NCBI GenBank assembly: GCA_964502145.1
Contig: CAZCVI010000018.1
Coordinates: forward strand, 1 to 64,000
Reading direction: 5' to 3'
DNA: 64,000 nt
Source of the DNA: CAZCVI01 sp964502145
GTDB taxonomy: Bacteria > Acidobacteriota > Aminicenantia > UBA2199
Every line of letters starts with the position of its first letter. Within the stretch, counting starts at the first letter, position 1. The notes under the pieces were generated by a model. The model was given only the letters and a program-made list of their open reading frames with translations. It did not search any database and was not told the DNA's origin. The translations under genes and the position numbers were made by a program. Shown here piece by piece: positions 1-7,279 of this stretch.

Positions 1-88
1 ACTGATGCTTTTGAAAACCATCACTGATGCTTTCGAAAACCATCACTGATGCTTTTGCAAACGATCACTGATCTCTTTCAAATTGATC
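1..88. repeat. 22-bp tandem repeat at window edge
   Basis: Four consecutive 22-bp units (1-22, 23-44, 45-66, 67-88) share the core ACTGATGCTTT...ATC. The first three differ at one or a few bases and the last is degenerate. The array is cut by the window edge, so its full length is unknown. There are no spacers between units, so it is not a CRISPR array. No gene is visible in 1-387; the rest holds the inverted repeat at 192-219, a GC-rich hairpin at 233-247 and the promoter at 341-369. Confidence 0.75.
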
Positions 89-191
89 GTCGATCACTCG
101 GCGCATTGAAGTCTATAATTTCAGAATTCCCGCCTTGAGTCCGGCCAACCCTTTATTATCATCTTCCATCCACCGCCTATAGAAATAGGTT

Positions 192-247
192 GTAGAGACG
201 TTGCGCACAACGTCTCTACCCGGTTTGTGGAGGCGGCGTCCCGCCGC
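192..247. repeat. Dispersed inverted repeat (GTAGAGACG type) plus GC hairpin
   Basis: GTAGAGACGTTG (192-203) and CAACGTCTCTAC (208-219) form a perfect 12-bp stem with a 4-nt loop. It is followed at 233-247 by GCGGCG-TCC-CGCCGC. The second motif recurs at 50726-50745, and related GTAGACGCG/GTAGAAGCGGC pieces occur near 3632, 50033-50104 and 54781-54800, so this is part of a dispersed intergenic family. Confidence 0.6.
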
Positions 248-340
248 TTTTTAAAATTATAGGGCGATTTCAGCAAATTACAGGGTTGAATCAAAGAATC
301 GTTGCGAAATAATAAAATTTGAGAAAATTCAGTAAATTTG

Positions 341-369
341 TTGATTTCATTATAAGAATGTGATATAAG
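341..369 (+). promoter_or_regulatory. Promoter of AAA15 ATPase gene
   Basis: TTGATT at 341-346 and TATAAG at 364-369 are separated by 17 bp, and the start codon at 388 follows 18 nt later with GAGG at 379-382. Sequence-based prediction only. Confidence 0.45.
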
Positions 370-387
370 TAACGCAGTGAGGTGAAT

Positions 388-1689
388 ATGTTGGTTGAAT
401 TTAAGGTTGGCAATTTTCGATCCTTTAAGGACATAGTCAAGTTCAGTATGGTGGCGTCTGCGGATAAGAAGCACGGTGACACGCATACTGTGAAGGTGAG
501 TGATAAATTAACCCTGCTGAAAAGTTCGGTCATCTATGGCGCCAATGCCAGTGGAAAAAGCAATCTGTTTAAAGCCATGGCATTTATGAGGGATTTTGTC
601 TTAAAATCCTCCAAGGAGAGTTTGGCCAATGAAGATATTGATGTGGAAAGGTTTCGGTTGAGCACGGAAACCGATAATCTCCCGTCCACTTTTGAGATGA
701 TCTTTCTTATTGACAATATCCGTTATCGGTATGGGTTTCAGGTGGATGAAAATGAGGTTTACGCCGAATGGCTGTTTTATGTACCCACCAGCCGGGAAGC
801 TACCCTTTTTACCCGGGAAAAAAATGACTTTAAATTGGGCGCAGATTTTAAAGAAGGAAAGGGACTGAGGGATAAAACCAGAGACAATGCTCTTTTTCTT
901 TCGGTAGTAGCTCAATTTAATGGCGAGATCGCCCAACGTATATTGGATTGGTTTGATAATCTCAAGATTATTTCCAATATGGATGGCGATGGATTTCCCA
1001 TGTTTGCTTTATCAAGATTGGATGAAAATGATTATAAGGAGTTTGCCTCTCAATTTTTAAAAGTAGCAGATTTGGGGATAAAGGAGATAAAAAAAACAGA
1101 AAAACCTTTTTGTAAAGAGGATTTTCCAAAGGGATTGCCAAAAAAATTTATTGATAAAATTATGTCTATGGGCGGTGATGTAAGTAGTCTTGAAGTAAAT
1201 ACTTTGCATCAAAAATATGATAACTCCAATAAACCTGTTGTAGATGAGACATTCTCTTTTTTTGAAAATGAATCGGCTGGAACTTTGGCGCTTTTTGGTT
1301 TATCTGCCCATATTTACCATGCCATAAAAAAAGGGAAGGTGCTTGTGGTGGATGAACTGGCCTCCCAATTACACCCTCTCCTTACCTGCGCCATTATCGA
1401 AGCGTTTCATCAAGCTCGTTGCAAGTCAGGTGAAACAGGGAGTAGAACCTTGTCATCTCAAGCTCAGCTTATTTTTGTCAGTCATGATACCAGTATTCTG
1501 AAAAACCAATTATTTCGAAGAGATCAGATTTGGTTTGCCCAAAAGAATGAATACGGGGCCACTGACCTCTACTCATTAGAAGAGTATCGTATACGAAACG
1601 ATGCTTCGTTTAGTAAGGATTATATTATGGGTAAATATGGTGCCGTACCTTTTATCGGGGATATCGATTCTTTGTTTTCATCTCTATAA
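388..1689 (+). CDS. AAA15-family ATPase (RloA/OLD-like)
   Basis: A 433-residue P-loop ATPase of the AAA15/COG1106 type, related to the ABC-like ATPases of OLD and RloA proteins. The Walker A motif GANASGKS is at residues 51-58 after an N-terminal strand that reads EFKVGNFRSFKD, typical of this family. The C-terminal part has a Walker B-like VLVVDELASQLHP (about residue 317) and a switch-like FVSHDTSIL (about 360). Start: ATG at 388 has GAGG 5 nt upstream; a GTG at 382 lies inside that Shine-Dalgarno and is less likely. The next gene, 9 bp downstream, is RloB-like, and such pairs are known from restriction and defence loci. The family suggests an ATPase that senses phage or foreign DNA and controls its partner, but because the partner is frameshifted the module may be inactive here. 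Confidence 0.85.
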   Translation: MLVEFKVGNFRSFKDIVKFSMVASADKKHGDTHTVKVSDKLTLLKSSVIYGANASGKSNLFKAMAFMRDFVLKSSKESLANEDIDVERFRLSTETDNLPSTFEMIFLIDNIRYRYGFQVDENEVYAEWLFYVPTSREATLFTREKNDFKLGADFKEGKGLRDKTRDNALFLSVVAQFNGEIAQRILDWFDNLKIISNMDGDGFPMFALSRLDENDYKEFASQFLKVADLGIKEIKKTEKPFCKEDFPKGLPKKFIDKIMSMGGDVSSLEVNTLHQKYDNSNKPVVDETFSFFENESAGTLALFGLSAHIYHAIKKGKVLVVDELASQLHPLLTCAIIEAFHQARCKSGETGSRTLSSQAQLIFVSHDTSILKNQLFRRDQIWFAQKNEYGATDLYSLEEYRIRNDASFSKDYIMGKYGAVPFIGDIDSLFSSL

Positions 1690-1698
1690 GGAGATCAC

Positions 1699-2366
1699 AT
1701 GGGCACCGATAATTTATTCTGGAAGAAAAAAAAAGAACTTGAAAAAAGAAAATCTAGGAATAGGGGAGTGCTACCCATTCGTTTCTTAATTGTCTGTGAA
1801 GGAGAAAAAACAGAGAAATACTATTTTGAAGCATGGCATCGTAAGATAAGTTCGGTGAAAATCAGAATTGAAGGTTGTGGGAAGAATACATTAAGCCTAG
1901 TTGAGAAGACCCTTGATTTTATTATAGACGCACGAAGTGATTATGAGGAATACGATCAAGTCGGTGCGTTTTTGATATAGATGACAACACCATGCAGAAT
2001 ATCAATCAGGCAATTAAAAAGGCCTCAAAAAAAATAAATAAAATCAAAGAGATTCAGATTGCCTATTCCAACGAAGCCTTTGAATTATGGTATCTGCTTC
2101 ATTTTAACTACTATGAAACCGCCCTGTCGAGGGCTGATTACAAGAAAATGCTTTCCACTCCAGAACGCCTTGGGTTTTCCTATCAAAAGAACAACCCGGA
2201 TATGTATGAAACCTTGCAAAACAAACAGTCAATAGCGATAGAGAATGCGAATCGTTTATTAAAAAACTATAATCCACCTAATCCGGGCACCGATAATCCT
2301 TCCACCACCGTCCACCTCCTGGTGCAAGAATTGAACCGTTTTCTCCCTCCCGCCAAGACCGGATAA
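1699..2366 (+). pseudogene. RloB-like protein gene, frameshifted
   Basis: Two adjacent reading frames together encode one RloB-domain protein (Toprim-like fold expected). The first half (from ATG 1699, Shine-Dalgarno AAGGAG 1688-1693) carries FLIVCEGEKTEKYYFEAW at residues 29-46 and reaches YDQV before hitting TAG at 1978. The second frame continues with CVFDIDDNT at 1965 and NEAFELWYLLHF, the family's C-terminal motif. RloB proteins normally read about VWCVFDxDD here, so the observed GTCGGTGCGTT is best explained by loss of one base (GTC-TGG-TGC expected) between 1960 and 1965. It could be a true inactivating mutation, a sequencing or assembly error, or less likely programmed frameshifting, since no slippery heptamer is seen. 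Translationally coupled to the AAA15 gene. Confidence 0.8.
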
Positions 2367-2380
2367 TGGATAAAATATAA

Positions 2381-2449
2381 AAGCTTTAGGAAGTCCAGAA
2401 ACCCAAATAATGAAGGTTGCGAAAGGGTTTTTGGCCGCCGGAGGCATGG
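2381..2449 (+). repeat. GGCCGCCGGAGGC leader repeat, copy 1
   Basis: GCTTTAGGAAGTCCAGAACCC ... GGGTTTTTGGCCGCCGGAGGC matches the copies at 39217-39266 and 59703-59755. Here the hairpin loop has an extra stretch between AACCC and GGGTT. GGAGG at 2440-2444 is followed by a very short ATG frame (2446) that stops after two codons, so this copy does not serve a gene directly; the next real gene has its own promoter. Confidence 0.7.
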
Positions 2450-2478
2450 GTTAACAGGTTTTTGGGGGGCGTGGGCTC

Positions 2479-2506
2479 TTGACGAAACTGAAATATTTTG
2501 TATAAT
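2479..2506 (+). promoter_or_regulatory. Promoter of YchF-like gene (leaderless arrangement)
   Basis: TTGACG (2479-2484), a 16-bp spacer and a perfect TATAAT (2501-2506). The ATG at 2513 begins 6 nt after the -10 box, so transcription would start at or next to the initiation codon and no Shine-Dalgarno can fit. Confidence 0.65.
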
Positions 2507-2512
2507 TCAAGT

Positions 2513-3583
2513 ATGATACTAACAATATTCGGATACCCAAAATCAGGAAAAACGATCTTATTTAATCTGCTGACCAATAAGAAGGAAGAAGTGTCCAAAT
2601 TCACCACTTCTACCAACGAGTACCACAAAGCCATTGTGGACGTGCCCGACCATCGCCTCAAATTACTGGCGGATTTCTTTGAAACTCCCCCTGTATACAC
2701 CAAGATCGAGTTCTTGGATACTGGCGCCGTCGCGTTTGGCGATAGTAAAAATTCTACTTTTATCGACTTGTTACGTCGTGCCGATGGGCTCGTGCATATG
2801 GTACGCGGCTTCCAAGATGACGAGATTCCCCACCCCATGGATACTATTGATCCTACCCGTGATATTATCGCCATGGAAGATGAACTCAAAGCCAATGACT
2901 TCCTCACCGTTGAAAAACGCCTGGAAAGACTCGCCGTGGACGTGAAAAAAATTAAATCCAAGGAACTCGTAGAAGAATTCGAACTGATGCAAAAACTCAA
3001 GGATTTCCTGGAGGCAGGAAAACCATTGCGCCAATTCCCGCTGACTCCCAATGAAGACCGACTTATCAAAGGATTTAAATTCCTCTCGCAAAAACCACTG
3101 ATCAATATCATCAATACCGACGAAAAAGACTATAAACAACACGTGCTCCTAAAAAAAGAACCGGAACAAAACACCACGACCCTGGTTTTCGTCGGCCAAA
3201 TCGAGCAAGAACTGTTGGAACTGGAAGCAGATGACCGCAAGGTCTTTGAAGCGGAATACGGGTTGGAAGGTTATGAATATATCCGCGAAACGTTCATTAA
3301 AACCAGCTATATCTTGATGAACCTGCTCTCCTTCTTCACCGTAGGCAAAGACGAAACCAAGGCGTGGACCATTAATAAAGGTGATACGGCATTAATCGCG
3401 GCAGGAAAAATCCATTCCGATATCCAACAAGGCTTCATCCGTGCAGAAACCATTGGTTGGAAAGAGTTCTTGGATTCAGGCAGTTTTAATACCGCCAAAG
3501 AAAAAGGCTTGCTCCGCTTGGAAGGAAAGGAATACGTGGTATTGGACGGCGAAATCGTGCATTTTCGCTTTAATAAACCGTAA
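2513..3583 (+). CDS. ychF: YchF/OLA1-like GTP-binding protein, divergent
   Basis: A 356-residue P-loop GTPase. The G1 motif is GYPKSGKT near the N-terminus, a DTGA sequence stands where the Dx(P)G switch II motif is expected, and the C-terminal block FFTVGKDETKAWTINKGDTA followed by GKIHSDIQQGFIRAE is the TGS-like DUF933 domain that defines YchF/OLA1 proteins. That block normally binds nucleic acid or ribosomes. The central helical insertion (about residues 120-190) is also as in YchF. The glycine-rich switch II segment of canonical YchF is missing, so this is probably a paralogue rather than the housekeeping copy. Start: ATG 2513 is chosen over TTG 2498, which lies inside the promoter. Monocistronic; the downstream gene is on the other strand. 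Confidence 0.75.
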   Translation: MILTIFGYPKSGKTILFNLLTNKKEEVSKFTTSTNEYHKAIVDVPDHRLKLLADFFETPPVYTKIEFLDTGAVAFGDSKNSTFIDLLRRADGLVHMVRGFQDDEIPHPMDTIDPTRDIIAMEDELKANDFLTVEKRLERLAVDVKKIKSKELVEEFELMQKLKDFLEAGKPLRQFPLTPNEDRLIKGFKFLSQKPLINIINTDEKDYKQHVLLKKEPEQNTTTLVFVGQIEQELLELEADDRKVFEAEYGLEGYEYIRETFIKTSYILMNLLSFFTVGKDETKAWTINKGDTALIAAGKIHSDIQQGFIRAETIGWKEFLDSGSFNTAKEKGLLRLEGKEYVVLDGEIVHFRFNKP

Positions 3584-3700
3584 AACCGAATGACCGCCGA
3601 CTGCCACAAACCTTTTCGTCTCTTATTGCTGTAGACGCGGCATCTTGCCCCCGTTATTACCGGGATACTATAAGGGGAAATGCGGGAAAGGGGGGATTGG

Positions 3701-4132
3701 TCAGTTCGCCACCGCCTGGGAAGTGGGCAAAGACTTGAGGTAATTTTTTCTTGTTTTAAAAGGGTCTATTAGCTTAACTCCCTTGGTAATGTTTTTAAAA
3801 TCCTTAATATTCCTTGTCAATAAATCACAATGCGTCCATTTTGCTGTGGCGAGAATAATAGCATCTGGCAGTTTAATTTTCTTCTTTTGTTTGAAAGAGA
3901 TGACTAACTCGGCTATTTCCGAGTTAATGTATACAACCTCGAAATAATCTAATAGTTGTTTCATCAGCACCTTTTCCTCGGCCTTCTCAAAAGGAAACCC
4001 TAACACTTCCATATAGGTAATGACGGAGATATACAGTCTGTCATGGTCGTTTAAAACATCCACTATCCTTAATAGACCTTTGGAAAAATATATGAGGATA
4101 TTGCTATCAACTAAGATTCTACGCCCATTCAT
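3701..4132 (-). CDS. vapC: VapC-type PIN-domain toxin
   Basis: A 143-residue PIN-domain protein, the expected length for a VapC endoribonuclease. Conserved acidic residues are visible at the usual places: D9 in ILVDSNILIYF, E42 in ITYMEVLGF, D90 in KLPDAIILATA, and the LLTRNIKDF segment with N108/D111. It overlaps the upstream antitoxin-like gene by 14 bp on the same strand, the usual antitoxin-toxin arrangement with translational coupling. By family, the toxin cleaves structured RNA (often tRNA) and is neutralised by its partner. All catalytic positions appear intact, unlike the degraded pair near 51 kb. Confidence 0.85.
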   Translation of the reverse strand: MNGRRILVDSNILIYFSKGLLRIVDVLNDHDRLYISVITYMEVLGFPFEKAEEKVLMKQLLDYFEVVYINSEIAELVISFKQKKKIKLPDAIILATAKWTHCDLLTRNIKDFKNITKGVKLIDPFKTRKNYLKSLPTSQAVAN

Positions 4133-4373
4133 TTCTTATGTCTCGCTGCCATTGGACTGGGTCATCAATATCTTTGAAAATATTTTTAGCTTGGATATCT
4201 TTCAACAGTTGCTGCAACGCCGAGATTCTGGTGGGGGTGGGGAGTGATATGTCAATTGGCAGCTCATTTTTTAGGAGGATTATTCTGAGATCACCCTCTG
4301 CCATTTTTCGATATTGAGCGGGAATCGTAATTTTTCCATTTTTTACATGTGTTTCAAATTCAACTGCTATCAT
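4119..4373 (-). CDS. AbrB-like antitoxin (VapB type)
   Basis: An 84-residue protein beginning FETHVKNGKITIPAQYRK, the signature of the SpoVT/AbrB swapped-hairpin DNA-binding fold (KNGKITIP is its hallmark strand-turn). The C-terminal half is short and charged and likely wraps the toxin. ATG at 4373 is preceded by AAGGAG (complement of 4379-4384). The promoter at 4410-4438 would drive this gene and the overlapping PIN toxin. By analogy with VapBC, the antitoxin-toxin complex probably represses this promoter. Confidence 0.8.
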   Translation of the reverse strand: MIAVEFETHVKNGKITIPAQYRKMAEGDLRIILLKNELPIDISLPTPTRISALQQLLKDIQAKNIFKDIDDPVQWQRDIRNEWA

Positions 4374-4409
4374 AATAACTCCTTATCGTAGCGCTATTCA
4401 CTTGTGATA

Positions 4410-4438
4410 AATATAACTGTATATTGGATTTTTGTCAA
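4410..4438 (-). promoter_or_regulatory. Promoter of the VapBC-like pair
   Basis: On the minus strand TTGACA (complement of 4433-4438) is followed after 17 bp by TATATT (complement of 4410-4415). The transcript would have a leader of about 30 nt containing AAGGAG. Confidence 0.65.
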
Positions 4439-4506
4439 CTCCTATTTTAAAATTACCGCAACATAGATCGTGAATCCAAGGCAGCAGCCATTCTAATTTT
4501 GGCACT

Positions 4507-4543
4507 TCTGGCGAGGGCGAACACAAGGTTCCGCCCCTACGCC
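4507..4543 (-). repeat. Fragment of a GTAGGGGCG-type dispersed repeat
   Basis: Read on the minus strand this is CGTAGGGGCGGAACCTTGTG followed by TTCGCC, resembling a widespread class of intergenic repeats with the form GTAGGGGCGNACCTNGTG. It sits directly before the formylglycine-enzyme-type relic and may mark the site where that fragment was brought in. Recognition is from general familiarity only. Confidence 0.4.
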
Positions 4544-4579
4544 GCGAAACCCATTACTGTCCCCGCTACTGGCTCGTCT

Positions 4580-4693
4580 CGCGTCCTTCGCGGCGGCAGT
4601 TGGAGCAGCAGCGCGGAGAACTTGCGGTCCGCTGATCGCGACAGGGACGAGCCGGATTACCGCTACCCTGCAAAAAAATCAGAGGGATTCTAT
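4580..4693 (+). pseudogene. FGE-sulfatase (CLec-fold) C-terminal relic, DGR-VR-like
   Basis: The frame starting at 4580 reads RVLRGGSWSSSAENLRSADR and then DRDEPDYRYP before running into unrelated sequence. RVLRGGSW and the spaced R/A/R pattern are the C-terminal signature of formylglycine-generating-enzyme (SUMF1/FGE-sulfatase) domains. There is no start codon or N-terminal domain, so it is a fragment. In retroelement-diversified versions of this domain, the template has runs of AAC codons. Here the same positions are AGC AGC AGC, GAC, GAC and TAC, each a single adenine substitution from AAC. No reverse transcriptase is in the window. The 4440-4725 gap contains only this, a repeat fragment and a terminator. 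Confidence 0.55.
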
Positions 4694-4720
4694 AAAAAAA
4701 AGGTGCCCTTGGGGCCTTTT
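4694..4720 (-). terminator. Rho-independent terminator of AAA-DUF4143 gene
   Basis: On the minus strand, just past the stop codon, AAAAGGCCCC-AA-GGGCACCTTTT forms a GC-rich hairpin and is followed by a run of T residues (A-run 4694-4700 on the plus strand). Confidence 0.7.
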
Positions 4721-4725
4721 GGCGA

Positions 4726-5925
4726 TTAGGCGGGTGGATTGGGTGGAACCGCCAGCATTTCTGTCAAGCGGTGCATATCGGCAAATCCTTGGATGAGCAA
4801 CTTTTGTGCGGCGGGAAATGTTTCAAATAGTTCTTTCTGTTTGTCCACCACTGCTTCGCCATATTTGACTTCGATTAAACTATTATTGTTCAGGTAAAAA
4901 TCAATTTCAATTTGATTTTCAAGGACGTAAACAGGATCATAGTCTTTGATCTTTAGAAACACATAATTCTCAAAGACTCGCCCCTTTCTTATAAATCCGG
5001 TAAAAAGATTGCGAATGCCCATATCGCCAGCATAGACCTTTTGCGGTGAGGATAATTTCTGGTTGGTCTTGCCATGGCGGGCGAGGAGGTAGATTAAATA
5101 GGTATCTTTCATGTATTGCAAATACCGGCTGGTGGTTTCCGAGGATATTTTCAGCGTGTTGCTTATTTTGTAAATACTGATCGTACTGCCCACATTGCCC
5201 ATCACGATTTTAAATAAGTCTTTGATCACCTGGGGATTCCTGATGTTATGATAGGCAATGATATCCTTATAAATAATGTCATCCACCAGATTTTGCAGGT
5301 ATTCCCTTTGTTTGTACAGTACATACTGGGGAATACCGCCGGTTTGCAGATAATCCTCGAAATAGGATTCCAATAAAGCGCCGTCTCTTTTTTTAATGGC
5401 GATCTGTTTGAATTCCAAATACTCGGAAAAATCCAATGGCAGAACTTCAATCACAAACTCGCGCCCGGTGAGATAGGCTTTGCTGTCTCTTAAAAGCGAA
5501 CTGCTGGAAGAGGTGGCATATATTTTGACGTTTTGCCGGTCATAGAGGTTCTTTAATTGTTGTTGGAAATCCTCTTTATGGGATACTTCGTCAAAAAACA
5601 AGCAGACCTTCTCCGCTACGGGGAGTTTATGGATTTTTCGATAATCTTCTACAATCTCCAGGATAGATTTCCCATCCAGTACGTAGTCGTCCAAGCTCAC
5701 ATAAAAAATAGTTTTGGCAGCGATGCCTTTTTTCAGTAATTGTTGGATAAAGAGTTTGAGGAGCGTGGTTTTTCCGATTCTGCGGAGTCCGGTTAACAGT
5801 ACGATTGTGTCGTTGGCAAAGAGTTTTTCCATTTTGCTGAGCATCATCGGCCTGTCGATGATGTTGGGGAGTGTATATTCCCCTTCCCACCAGGGGTTGT
5901 ATTCATAATAGACGGCTGCGCTCAT
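4726..5925 (-). CDS. AAA ATPase with DUF4143 domain
   Basis: A 399-residue ATP-binding protein of the AAA_14-DUF4143 type. Walker A is GLRRIGKTT (residues 46-54), Walker B is VCLFFDEVSH (107-116), and the C-terminal half (VLENQIEIDFYLNN, LIEVKYGEAVV) has the PD-(D/E)XK-like pattern of DUF4143. These proteins are very common in anaerobes and archaea and their function is unknown. The start at 5925 has AAGGAG just upstream. It has its own promoter (5947-5975) with a pair of palindromes abutting the -35 box, and a strong terminator, so it is an independently regulated single-gene unit. Confidence 0.85.
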   Translation of the reverse strand: MSAAVYYEYNPWWEGEYTLPNIIDRPMMLSKMEKLFANDTIVLLTGLRRIGKTTLLKLFIQQLLKKGIAAKTIFYVSLDDYVLDGKSILEIVEDYRKIHKLPVAEKVCLFFDEVSHKEDFQQQLKNLYDRQNVKIYATSSSSSLLRDSKAYLTGREFVIEVLPLDFSEYLEFKQIAIKKRDGALLESYFEDYLQTGGIPQYVLYKQREYLQNLVDDIIYKDIIAYHNIRNPQVIKDLFKIVMGNVGSTISIYKISNTLKISSETTSRYLQYMKDTYLIYLLARHGKTNQKLSSPQKVYAGDMGIRNLFTGFIRKGRVFENYVFLKIKDYDPVYVLENQIEIDFYLNNNSLIEVKYGEAVVDKQKELFETFPAAQKLLIQGFADMHRLTEMLAVPPNPPA

Positions 5926-5946
5926 AGATTCTCCTTTTCGTCTATT

Positions 5947-5975
5947 ATTTTATGCTTTGCTGAGAGAAAAGTCAA
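5947..5975 (-). promoter_or_regulatory. Promoter of AAA-DUF4143 gene
   Basis: Minus-strand TTGACT (complement of 5970-5975), 17-bp spacer, TAAAAT (complement of 5947-5952). Confidence 0.6.
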
Positions 5976-5980
5976 GAGAG

Positions 5981-6030
5981 CTTTTGATACTATCAAAAGG
6001 TTTTTGCGATTATCGTTTGATACCATCAAA
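5981..6030. promoter_or_regulatory. Tandem TTTGATA-TATCAAA palindromes (putative operator)
   Basis: CTTTTGATA-C-TATCAAAAG (5981-5999) is a perfect palindrome with a single central base. A second, TTTGATACCATCAAA (6016-6030), shares the half site; GCGATTATCG lies between them. The first begins 5 bp upstream of the -35 box of the AAA-DUF4143 promoter and the pair lies about 115 bp before the divergent methyltransferase operon, so it could control either or both. The binding protein is unknown. Confidence 0.55.
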
Positions 6031-6144
6031 AGCTTTTTGAAAAGGGGGACGCCCATTTTTTTCCTGTTGCATTTTTGTCGGAATTATTATAGAATTTTAA
6101 TCTATGGCTATGAAGAAATATGGGATAATACAGGGTGACAACGA

Positions 6145-7278
6145 ATGCTGTTAAAAGACAATGAGTATTTATTCTCAAATAATTTTGTAAAAACAGAGAA
6201 CTGGTACCACTCTTGCACCCATTCTGAAAGTACCTTGCATCAATTATCTCCTTATATCGGGAAACTGAAAAGCTCGATAGCCAGCGATTTGATCCGGACA
6301 TTCTCAAAACCCGGCGACTTGGTCGTCGATCCCTTCTCAGGTTCAGGGACAATCCCTCTTGAATCAGCTTTATTGGGAAGAAGAGTTTTTGCTGCCGATA
6401 TCAGCCCCTATTCCAAAATCCTAACAAAAGCCAAGTTAAATGTTCCCTTAAACCTGGAAAACGCATTGGCCCAGGCGGAAAAACTTCTGGATACTGCGAA
6501 TACATTACCGGAACCTGATCTCCAGGATATTCCTACCTGGGTTAGAGATTTCTTTCACCCGCAAACTCTCCTCGATGCCTTGCGTTTTGCTGCCATAGCC
6601 AGAGAGGAAGGGAATGAATTTTGGTTGGCATGTTTTATGGGGATTCTCCACCACGAGAGACCCGGGTTCCTGTCATATCCTTCCAGCCACTTGGTCCCAT
6701 ATCTCAGGGATAAGAAATATCCCAAAGATTTATTCCCGTGGATGTATGCATATAAAGAAATTCGTCCACGATTAATTGCTAAAATAAAACGGATATATAA
6801 ACGTTTTGGTGGATTTTCTGTGCCAGTGGAATGGACGTTTAATGCATGCCCTATTGAATCGGTGGTATTTCCTGAGACCTTTGATTGTCTGATTACCAGC
6901 CCCCCCTATATGAATGCCCTTGATTATGTACGGGATAACCGCTTACGGTTATGGTTTATTCATCCTGATGGTGATAATCAGGGAAATAATAGGGTTATCC
7001 GCGAAAAAAAAGCCTTTCATGAAGCCATTGCCATTTTATGCCAGAAAACAAACATTCACCTCAAAAGAGGTGGTTTTTGTATCTTGGTAGTGGGCGAAAA
7101 ATTAGTAGGCAGTAAAAACACAGAGCTTTCCCAGGATATTTGCCATATCGTCAAAGAAAAAGCGCCAAACTTGGTCCTTCTTTCTATTATCAAAGATAAT
7201 ATCCCCGATATCAGACGGGCGCGCAGGAATTGCAAGGCCACAAAAACCGAGCATATCCTGGTATTCAGAAAGATATAA
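6145..7278 (+). CDS. DNA methyltransferase (N4/N6 adenine/cytosine type)
   Basis: A 377-residue amino-methyltransferase. The SAM-binding motif I is DPFSGSGT (residues 62-69), followed by RRVFAADISPYS, and the catalytic motif IV is TSPPY (about 250-254). TSPPY favours N4-cytosine or N6-adenine methylation. Motif I precedes motif IV. No separate target-recognition domain is obvious. The stop codon is 1 bp before the kinase-ATPase gene, so the three genes to 10859 form one operon. No restriction nuclease is adjacent; the methylase may mark self DNA for the system or modify DNA as part of it. A weak -10 (GATAAT, 6124-6129) lies 15 nt upstream and no clear Shine-Dalgarno is seen. Confidence 0.85.
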   Translation: MLLKDNEYLFSNNFVKTENWYHSCTHSESTLHQLSPYIGKLKSSIASDLIRTFSKPGDLVVDPFSGSGTIPLESALLGRRVFAADISPYSKILTKAKLNVPLNLENALAQAEKLLDTANTLPEPDLQDIPTWVRDFFHPQTLLDALRFAAIAREEGNEFWLACFMGILHHERPGFLSYPSSHLVPYLRDKKYPKDLFPWMYAYKEIRPRLIAKIKRIYKRFGGFSVPVEWTFNACPIESVVFPETFDCLITSPPYMNALDYVRDNRLRLWFIHPDGDNQGNNRVIREKKAFHEAIAILCQKTNIHLKRGGFCILVVGEKLVGSKNTELSQDICHIVKEKAPNLVLLSIIKDNIPDIRRARRNCKATKTEHILVFRKI

Positions 7279-7279
7279 T

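Noticed and set aside
1..88. Repeats at the edge as a CRISPR array
   Set aside because: Units are contiguous without spacers.
388..2366. PARIS (AriA/AriB) assignment of the AAA15 pair
   Set aside because: The partner has RloB motifs rather than the DUF4435 Toprim-like effector of PARIS.
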